DNA of 64,000 bases, taken from positions 670,739 through 734,738 of the forward strand of contig JAVSML010024021.1 of the NCBI GenBank assembly GCA_038503035.1. Direction: 5' to 3'. This document shows positions 57,051 through 64,000 of this stretch, in pieces; within the stretch, counting starts at the first letter, position 1; every line of letters starts with the position of its first letter. The notes under the pieces are model-generated. The model saw nothing but the letters and a program-made list of their open reading frames with translations. It was not told the DNA's origin and searched no databases. This DNA is from Crocodylus rhombifer. Lineage: Eukaryota > Chordata > Crocodylia > Crocodylidae. A program made the translations under genes and the position numbers.

Positions 57051-57430
57051 CTCCCCTGGTCTTACAACTGGTTGTCCTGTGCTACCCAGAGAGAAATGAT
57101 TGTCTTTTTTTCTCTGTGCTTCAGATGTTGAACTTTCATCTTCAAGACACTTCTCAGTCAACAATGCTCTTAGGTCTCTTAGGCCACCCCCAGTTTGAGC
57201 AATGAATGCTTCTTGCAGTTCCTCAAGTGGTTCTGTTTTCATGGAAATGAATCATAAATATTCAGACACCAAGTCTGGACCAATGGGTACATGTTTGATT
57301 CTAGCATGAGGGATTATTTTCACAGGCAGCTCCTCATCCCTGTTAGGGTTTTGTTTGCACTTGAACTTGGGATCGCTCCTCGGAACTCCTTGTCTTAGGC
57401 TCTGCACTAACAGACACTTGAGAAAGAGAC
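57051..57430 (-). pseudogene. Candidate 3' exon of the same gene, with one internal stop
   Basis: The minus-strand frame reads CKQNPNRDEELPVKIIPHAR, then IKHVPIGPDLVSEYL, a TGA, then FISMKTEPLEELQEAFIAQT and a charged tail ending RKKDNHFSLGSTGQPVVRPGE at a consensus donor (GGGGAG then GTAAGT, GT at 57050-57049) in phase 0. The composition is protein-like and the donor is strong, but the stop in the middle and frame changes further upstream (57430-57528) indicate decay or sequence errors. Together with 57528-58485 I suspect FSIP2, by general resemblance only. Confidence 0.42.
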
Positions 57431-57527
57431 AGAGTTGCTGACAAAGTTACGTGTTCATCGCACTTTGGCTCAGTGTTGGTGGATTGTCACTAACAGCCTC
57501 TACAAAGGGGCTATTGGAGAGTTCCTC

Positions 57528-58485
57528 AATTATTACAGTAGCCACTTCTTGGGGAAAAAAGTGCATTGAAACCTGTTACATCATTATAAAGGTGTTGCTT
57601 AGATCCAATTTTTAAAAAAAATATTCCTGGAAATAGAAAGAACAACTCAGTCAACTGCTTCTTCATATTCTGGATGTAAATGTTGTTCTGCATCTGTAGA
57701 TGCCACAAGGCTGATTTTATGTTTGGACAGGCCTTGTTCCATGCCTGTTTAAGGTTCTCAGGAGTTTGATTCACTTCAGCTCTTGATAAACATCTCCTGT
57801 ACTTTGGGCTTCTGCCATCAGTTGAACTTAAGACTTTTGACAGGAATCTACTTAATATTTCTTCCAAAAATGTCATGGGTACCACAGGAATACGTAGGTT
57901 TAAAGTTGGTTTTGGAATCTTTTTTATCATGCCAAGATTAGTAGGGAGTTTTTCAACAATCTTCACAACTTCTGTTGTTGAAGATGAAGTAGGCAATGTC
58001 TCCTCCTCTGAACTGGCTTGAAATGCAGGTTTGGAAACTTCTTTTGCTATTGAAGCTGCTATCCTATGAGCTAAAATATTTTTCCTGTTTGTTAGGTCTC
58101 TGCAAACAAAAATGTGAGATTAAGAATGTTTTATGGTGCTTGTGCAAGCTGAATGGAACAGGTCTCCCATAGCTTGGCTGTCTTCAGTGTGTAAAAATTC
58201 TCTCTCACTGATATATTCATTCATGTTCATCTGATGTTTTGACAGCAGTACATGCAAAGCATTTAGTATTTTTCTAGTTGCATAGTTTAGTAACAAAGTC
58301 TTTTCTGCATCCAAATCTGCAATAGGAAAAAGGGAAGAAAATGTTGACAAAAGATTTGCTTCTACTTTTTCTATGATAAGAGGAACTGTTTTACTGAGGT
58401 CTGATGATAAACTGTTTCGGTTACCCAAAGGCTCAGTGACATCTCTTAGTGTATTTTCAACAATATTGTCAGCTTCAGCACAGTG
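57528..58485 (-). pseudogene. Large-exon protein-coding remnant, possibly FSIP2-like
   Basis: One minus-strand frame runs 319 codons from a splice-acceptor-like site (cattaccactttag at 58486-58487) to a TGA at 57528, interrupted only by a TAA at 58122-58120. The two halves are in the same frame. Before the stop: AEADNIVENTLRDV, PLIIEKVEANLLSTFSSLFP, YATRKILNALHVLLSK. After it: DLTNRKNILAHRIAASIAKE, then TEVVKIVEKLPTNL, PVVPMTFLEEILSRFLSKVL and KQAWNKACPNIKSALWHLQM. Repeated I-x-x-x-L helices of this kind, packed in one long exon, recall the sperm-tail protein FSIP2 (fibrous sheath interacting protein 2), a very large, fast-evolving protein; this is my inference. Coding sequence seems to go on below 57540 in another frame (VIIEELSNSPFVEAVSDNPP), so at least one frameshift exists. 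Either a decayed gene or assembly errors. Confidence 0.45.
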
Positions 58486-58489
58486 CTAA

Positions 58490-59240
58490 AGTGGTAATGC
58501 TCCAGAAAGAGAGTTCTGCAATGGACTTTGTTTTTGAAGGGCTGACTTACAGCCTGAAGGCAAAGGAAGACAATTCTGACCATCTTGAAGCCCAGGGGAG
58601 GATTGTCACTAATTTCAGCAGGGCCAGGATTCCCCTACATGAGCCTCGAGATGACCTAATTTTGCCAGTTTACCCTATTACAAGTGTCAAGGGGGCTAGG
58701 AGTTGGATATGCCTCTGGACACACCCTGTGCAATGAAACCTGTGTCCAGAGACTCTGCCATACGCTGAGTGGGAAATGACAGGAAATCTCACTTCCATGC
58801 TCCATATTTGAATAGGTGCCTGTGACACTGGGACTGTCTCTAACCCCCACCCCTTCCCCTGAGAAAGCACTTATCAGCTAGCTCACTTCTCCTTATGGAA
58901 AAGAATCAGTTACTTTGCAGACATTTTCTCCATCTTGTGCCAAAACTCAAAAGCTGTGTTCTCCCCGGGCAGTGCTTCTCCCTCCTCATCTTCAGTCTCT
59001 GTCTGCTGTGCAGCCTTTATGTTTTTCAAGGACTGTGCAGGCTCTTGCTAACTAAAAACCTACCCCTAGTGCAGGAGGTAAAGCTTCCCCCTCATTTTAC
59101 ACATAGCAGAACTATGTCAAAGCTATTGTCTTCTAATCTCTGGCCACCAAGTTGTAGTGCCTTGTATAATTTTGTCACTCTGTTGTTTCCCTTGGTGTTA
59201 AGAAAATAGTATCTGCTGTACAACCAATCACAATACAAGG
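58490..59240. other. Non-coding stretch upstream of the candidate exon
   Basis: No exon or named repeat recognised. Confidence 0.45.
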
Positions 59241-59244
59241 GACC

Positions 59245-60050
59245 AATTAAAAGGTTCAAATTGATTCAAAGCTCTCTGAATTGATTTGGGAAAAGATTCA
59301 GAGAGCTTTCACAATTCAGGTAGTCCCTGTTGGCTCTAGCCATGCTAGTATGCTTACCATGCTAGTAAGTAGGGGTGGAGGAGGGTAGAGTGGACCATGG
59401 GGGGACTCCTTCCAAGCCCCATCTCCTGCCTGCTCCCCCAGTCCCCCTGAGCACCCCCCAACCCCCACCAATTGTCCCAACCCCTGCCATGGGTACCCCA
59501 TCTGGCCCTAGCTCCCGGTTGTTTAAAAAAAAGCCCCTACTCACCAGCTACTGCCAGGCAGGAAGGGGGTGATCCCTGCTGCCCCCCACTACACCATGAT
59601 GCATGGGGGCTCTGCCACAAGCCCCCTGACCCTCACCCACTCTCCCAGATACCGTCCCCAATGGCTGCCCCACCTGCCCCAGTTCCCATCTATTTAAAAA
59701 AAAAAAAGCAAAAAGCCTCATTGGCTGCTGCAGTGGTCTTTGGGATTATGAGGGACTCATGACAGAGCTCCCCAAACAGCATGGGGAAGTGGGGGGCAGC
59801 AGGGATCATCTCCCACCTGTAAGCAGCTGGTGAGTGGGGATTTTTTTTTTTTCAATGAGCTGGGAGCTCGTGCCGGGAGGGGCTGGGAGAGCTGATTGGG
59901 GATGGGGCCTGTGTAATTTGGAGATTTGGCTGCTTCAGCACCAGATGAATCAATTTGGGACAGTGATTCAAATTACCAAATTGAATCGCTATCCCCCAAA
60001 TTGGTTGAATCCAAATCCAAAGTGAATACTAGCTGCTTTGCACAGGCCTA
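59245..60050. mobile_element. Long-palindrome hAT-like element (TTTGCACAGGCCTA end)
   Basis: The core is an imperfect palindrome: 'gtttaaaaaaaagcccctactcaccagctactg' and 'gggtgatccctgctgccccccact' on the left are mirrored by 'agtggggggcagcagggatcat' and 'cagctggtgagtggggatttttt' on the right (59760-59850). The right end GCTTTGCACAGGCCTA lies at 60050, preceded by 'gattcaaattaccaaattgaatcg' words. The left side has 'attgattcaaagctctctgaattgatttggg' but no clear terminus. Same family as 33485-34165 and 28870-29456. Confidence 0.72.
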
Positions 60051-60059
60051 CTGCGTGGT

Positions 60060-62085
60060 CTTTATTTGCTGCCTTCCCTTTCTTGCTGAATGCAGACGGG
60101 CTTTGAGAGAAAGATTTCTCTTTCTTGAATGTGGATTCATGGCTCTTTGGCTAGAAGATAAACTATTCCCCTAGGATTCTCCACTTCCATTTTTATTTTT
60201 TGTAATGTTTTCCTCCTGTCAGTTGTATCCCTCATTATCTTCAACTTGGGGGGATTCGATGATTAAAAACACTGACCATGTGATGTGATGTCATGGCCAT
60301 ATAATTACAGGTTCAATCTCCCCTCCGTTTGACAGTATGGAATGTAATTGTATCATAATCACCTTGCACTAAGCAACTACCTGGCCATTGTCTTCTAGCA
60401 TCAAGTAATCTGCCCTATGGTTGGCTATGTCTGTCTCATTTGAATAAAAAACATAGCCTTCCTCCCAGTAGGGTAGGCGTATTGTTGTAGCCAGAATGGT
60501 CTGGGCAACATTCAAGGATCAAGGTGATTTTAGGGACATCTTTTCTTGGACTAACCATATAAGTGGGAAGGAATTCCCCACTAAAATTGCTATTTTTCCT
60601 GTCATGCTTTACCCCCTGTCTCGGTCTTTTTGCTTAGTTAGAGAAGTTTGTGGGCTCCAGATGCCCTTCTTTTGTACCTTTGTCTAACACTGCTCTCAAA
60701 TTTTACATCTGGTCCAATAAAAGATTCCCCCAAGAGTCCCTCACCCTTGCTTCTCACTTGCACTGCCTTTGTCAGGCACAGAGACATAGAGTCCCCAGCC
60801 CCATGCTTGACTTCCTCAACCCTTCCTCCTCCTGTCTCACCCTTGTCCTTCCTGACCCTTAGTCTCTGCCACCTACCCTAACCTTCCCTGGAAAGAACCT
60901 GAGGAGAATCCCAGTCCTTTGCTGCCTCCCCCCAGATCCCTTCAGGCACAGCTCAGCTGCTCTGCAGAAACAGGTGTATGAATAGGGAAGTAGCAGGAGG
61001 GAAAGGGAACGGAGAACTTGAGCAGGGAGGAAAAGCCCCTGTGGAAGTCAGAGGAGTGATAGGGGGAGCTCTTGTTGGGGCTGCACCAGTCTGTGCTTGA
61101 TCCCCAGTGGCTGAGACTCAGAGCATCTCCTTTGTTTTTAGTGCAGCAGCACCCAAGTAAGAGTCATAGATGGATAGACAGACAGAGCTGCAGAGGAATA
61201 TGGGGATCAAAGCTTCCCACCCATCAAAAGGTACCAAAGTCGGTATTTTGTCCTGAACCCAAACATTGCAGGGGGCCTGAACTGGCTGAGATTTGGCAGA
61301 GCTCACAACTGGCTTTTACACCAAAGTTACTACCTTGTTATTGCGCACTAGTACCCTGTGACCTGGGCCTAAATTATAAACTGACTGAGAAGGGCCACAA
61401 CCCTGAACTTATTAACTATGAGGAAGGGTTGGAGACCCGGCAAAGAGAGGGGCCCAACTGCACCACTTGGCCCAAACCTGAGGGTTTCTGGTGGTGGCAC
61501 TTGTAGGGCAGGAGGGATAGACAGGTAAGAGTGGTGGTGCTGGGACCAGAAATAGGAATCAGATTCTCCATCACCTGTATCAGCTTCAGCCAGAGAGACC
61601 TGCCACCATGAGGGTCTGTTCAGGTCTGAGCCTCTGGCCTGGGGTTCTGGAACTTGCCCTGCAGGCTGATGACAGCCCTCTATGAGGTCACTGTCCTCAG
61701 GCCCAATGCCTGATTTCCTACCAATGCCTCTATGAGCTCATGGTCTGCCCTGCCCTCTTCACCCAGCCAGGCTCATCCCCTACCCATAGCAGCCCCTTCA
61801 TCATATAGTCCAGCATATCCTGTATCCCATCCCTAACAGTGCCCAGTGCCAGAGGCTGGACAAAACAGTACAAGAGAACCCCATCCTGGACACACACACC
61901 ACCTGACTTCCATTTTTGGGGAAGGACAGCTTATGCAAAGCAGATGCCTTGTTCCTCATTGTGGTGATCTCTGGTGCAGTACTGAAGCACATAGATACAC
62001 CCGATACATAGGAAGAACCTGTTCATGTTCTCTTTTTTTCTGGAGTAGGTTTGTCTAAGTTTTGATGCATTTTGGTGCTACCTTA
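60060..62085. other. Mostly unclassified non-coding stretch
   Basis: A head fragment of the 'tgtagccatgttggtc' repeat lies at 60479-60545 ('gttgtagccagaatggtct'). No gene recognised. The 144-codon frame at 61072-61506 has no family resemblance and no splice support. Confidence 0.45.
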
Positions 62086-62089
62086 AGAG

Positions 62090-62605
62090 TAGGGTTACCA
62101 TATTTCCAATTTTGAAAAAGAGGACACCTGTGGAGGGTGGGGAACTGGTATATGATTGTGAGGAAGAGGAAAGTAATATGCCCCATGCTCCCCCCAGCTC
62201 TTCCAGTGCTCCTCACTACTGACACACAGATCCCTGCTCTCTCTGCTGCTTCTCACTCCTGACTCATAGCCCCCTGCCCCCCCAGCCCTGCCAGTTCCCC
62301 ACACTCCCAGCCCGCAGCCACCTGCCTCCCCCAGCCCTGCACTTCTGACCCACAGCCCCTGCTCCCTCCCAGCCCTGCAGCCCAAGCAGCTTGCTCACAC
62401 ACACCTTCCAGCAGCTGCTGGGTTCCACACACACACATGCACATGCACACACATAGAGCTTCCTCACTGCCTCAAGCTCCGCACAAAAGCAGAGGGAAAG
62501 CAGAAACCTGGACATTTATTCTCATTTTAAAAAACCCATCAGATGGAGGATAAGAGGCCAGAAAAAGAGGACATGTCCAAAAAAATCTGGATGCACGGTA
62601 ATCCT
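62090..62605. mobile_element. TAGGGTTACCATA-family DNA element, complete ends
   Basis: The left end TAGGGTTACCATATTTCC at 62090 and the right end, read inward TAGGATTACCGTGCATCC from 62605, form terminal inverted repeats. Inside the left end comes 'aaaagaggacacctgtggagg' and inside the right end 'gaaaaagaggacatgtcc', another inverted match. The core is a degenerate tandem of about 45 bp ('ctcctcactcctgactcatagccccctgccccc'). No transposase. The TA at each edge may be a duplicated TA target, but this is not decisive. Confidence 0.85.
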
Positions 62606-62609
62606 AAGA

Positions 62610-63046
62610 AAAGGTGTAACAGCTCAAGTAGAATTATAAGCTTGATAGCCTTATTTTTGGGTGGTGTTCCATGACCTGCTTTATGTAGGAGATCAGACCA
62701 GGTGCTTCTTTTGGCCTTAAAATATATGTATCATAGATATAGGCATGTTAATATCATTTTCTTTTTTTTTCAGACTTCATTTAGGAAACTATAAATAATA
62801 TTTTTAGTGATGATGTCTAAGGCCCTTGAATGACATTCTTTTGAACTTGTTTCCAGATATGTTTTTCAGGTAAAGATTTTGTGGTGTTGCTCTTTGCTGT
62901 TATTCAGCACAACTGGTTAACTGTTATCTGAAAACCTAGAGATCTAAAGCAGCATAAGGAAAATGCCACCTCCTGAAGGTATTTCACATTTTTTGATTAA
63001 CCTGAGGGTTAAAGGAATCTTTAACCTTTTTTTGTTTTCACTGCAG
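62610..63046. other. AT-rich stretch before the candidate exon
   Basis: Ends in a long pyrimidine tract leading into the acceptor at 63045-63046. Otherwise unremarkable. Confidence 0.5.
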
Positions 63047-63232
63047 CCCAAAGACAATGAATCAGTTGCAATACACACATATGTCAATGCTCTAGACACA
63101 GGGCTTCCCCTGCCTCCCTGGCCAAAAAAAAAATCACATGGTATTTTTTCTTTATCAACTTATTGGAACACCCAAAGCAATTTGCAAATGATGATGTATG
63201 AAATGAAATATTCCTATTCACACAGTGCACAG
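63047..63232 (+). CDS. Candidate host exon of 62 codons, unknown gene
   Basis: The block is 186 bases, exactly 62 codons, open in the frame set by both ends (phase 0 to 0). It is preceded by a strong acceptor (cctttttttgttttcactgcag) and followed by a strong donor (cacag then gtgagg). The peptide starts PKDNESVAIHTYVNALDTGL, then PLPPWPKKKSHGIFS, and ends QMMMYEMKYSYSHSAQ. There is no transmembrane segment or motif I can name. Neither neighbouring intron sequence holds another obvious exon within the window. Good splice sites and an exact codon count favour a real exon; chance cannot be ruled out. Confidence 0.45.
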
Positions 63233-63239
63233 GTGAGGG

Positions 63240-64000
63240 AAAAAATCACTTTGTTGACATGCTATTTGTGGTGTTATTTAGTATTAAATATGATGCTTTT
63301 GGAAATGAACTAATAAAGCCAAAGTTTCAGCAAAATAGTTCAGCAAAATATAATTTAAGAGCCCTCTTTTCATATGGTTTTTATTTCTATTCATTTTTTC
63401 CTTTTTCTTCTCTTCGTGCCTTTAAACTATGCAGTCAACTGGCTTTATCTCTATAGAGCATTTGCTCATATACAAAGCCAGAAGGCTATTATAAAAATTG
63501 TTCAGCAGAGATTCGGATGATTGATCATTAAGAGATCATACATTAACACTTTTTAATCTTTTCTTCCTAACACATAGGGTTTAATTCAATTGGTGTTTGT
63601 CTGCTGCTGCTGTTATCCTTGTAGGCACAACAGAAATCTGTGTAGGGTGTTTATATATTTTTTTATTAGTTTTGTTCTCTATTATCCTTGCTTTTTTAAA
63701 AATAAAATACCACTCTCCATCAGGTTTTATATTTCATTTAGATAACAATATTGAATGTAAAATCAGCTAAAGGTAGAATATGTCTTGGATTACACAAAAT
63801 GCCATATTTTCTCTCATGCAATACAGTGTGGAATATTATACATATTTTGTTTGAAAGACAAAATGTAGAAAAATAGATTTTTCCAGAGTTATGTCTGCAT
63901 ATAACTGTTCGCCAGAGGAGACTGATCTCAATGGGTGGGGAGGGGGCAGACAAGGGGCAGAAGTTCCAGAAGGCAAGCGGGGGGATGTGGAAAGCATCTG
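63240..64000. other. AT-rich non-coding stretch to the window end
   Basis: If 63047-63232 is an exon this is intron. No other feature recognised. Confidence 0.5.

Noticed and set aside
58120..58209. A 110-base intron joining the two halves of the large exon (donor at 58208)
   Set aside because: A gtgaga donor and a tttgcag acceptor exist, but splicing them would shift the frame, while reading straight through keeps one frame with a single stop.
61072..61506. 144-codon open frame
   Set aside because: No recognisable domain, composition or splice signals; consistent with chance in a moderately GC-rich segment.

Overview
This window reads as vertebrate, most likely crocodilian, intergenic or intronic DNA. 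It has many CR1 LINE copies on both strands, several retroviral-type or Gypsy-type LTRs, small inverted-repeat DNA elements with GC-rich cores, CA microsatellites and a 400-base run of N typical of a draft assembly. There are no bacterial-style genes, operons, CRISPR arrays or recognisable RNA genes. The crocodilian call is an inference from the style of the CR1 3' ends and the small DNA elements; a turtle or other archosaur cannot be excluded from sequence reading alone.

Layout. 1-6900: AT-rich background with a low-complexity block, the assembly gap and small repeats. 6922-12031: a complete-ended LTR retrotransposon on the minus strand, with a perfect 5-bp target-site duplication, two LTRs, a polypurine tract, a gag region resembling the SCAN domain, a DTG protease, an integrase and a reverse transcriptase. 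The integrase lies upstream of the reverse transcriptase, the order known for Gmr1-like Ty3/Gypsy elements. RNase H is missing and the pol frame is broken. 12.3-19 kb: an inverted-repeat element with a perfect hairpin, a 1.0-kb solo LTR and a CR1 copy inside an older repeat. 19.5-21 kb: duplicated unclassified repeats. 21084-25594: a hAT-like element with an exact 8-bp duplication, carrying nested CR1, microsatellite, LTR and other repeats. 25.7-34.2 kb: more inverted-repeat elements and two long minus-strand CR1 copies, one keeping endonuclease sequence. 36-40 kb: a CR1 tail, an LTR and a plus-strand CR1 reverse transcriptase. 40-55 kb: AT-rich background with three related TAGGGTTACCATA elements (the last is at 62 kb), LTR and palindromic elements. 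55-58.5 kb: the best candidate host coding sequence, on the minus strand. 59-62.6 kb: repeats. 63047-63232: a small candidate exon on the plus strand.

Nothing here is a co-operating gene set. The coding signal is either decayed mobile-element protein or isolated exon-like pieces. The most protein-like non-transposon tract is 57528-58485 (minus), 319 codons in one frame with a single internal stop; I suspect a relative of the sperm fibrous-sheath gene FSIP2, at low confidence. The most instructive structures are the IN-before-RT Gypsy element with its SCAN-like gag, the nested hAT-like element, and the LTRs delimited by short duplications.
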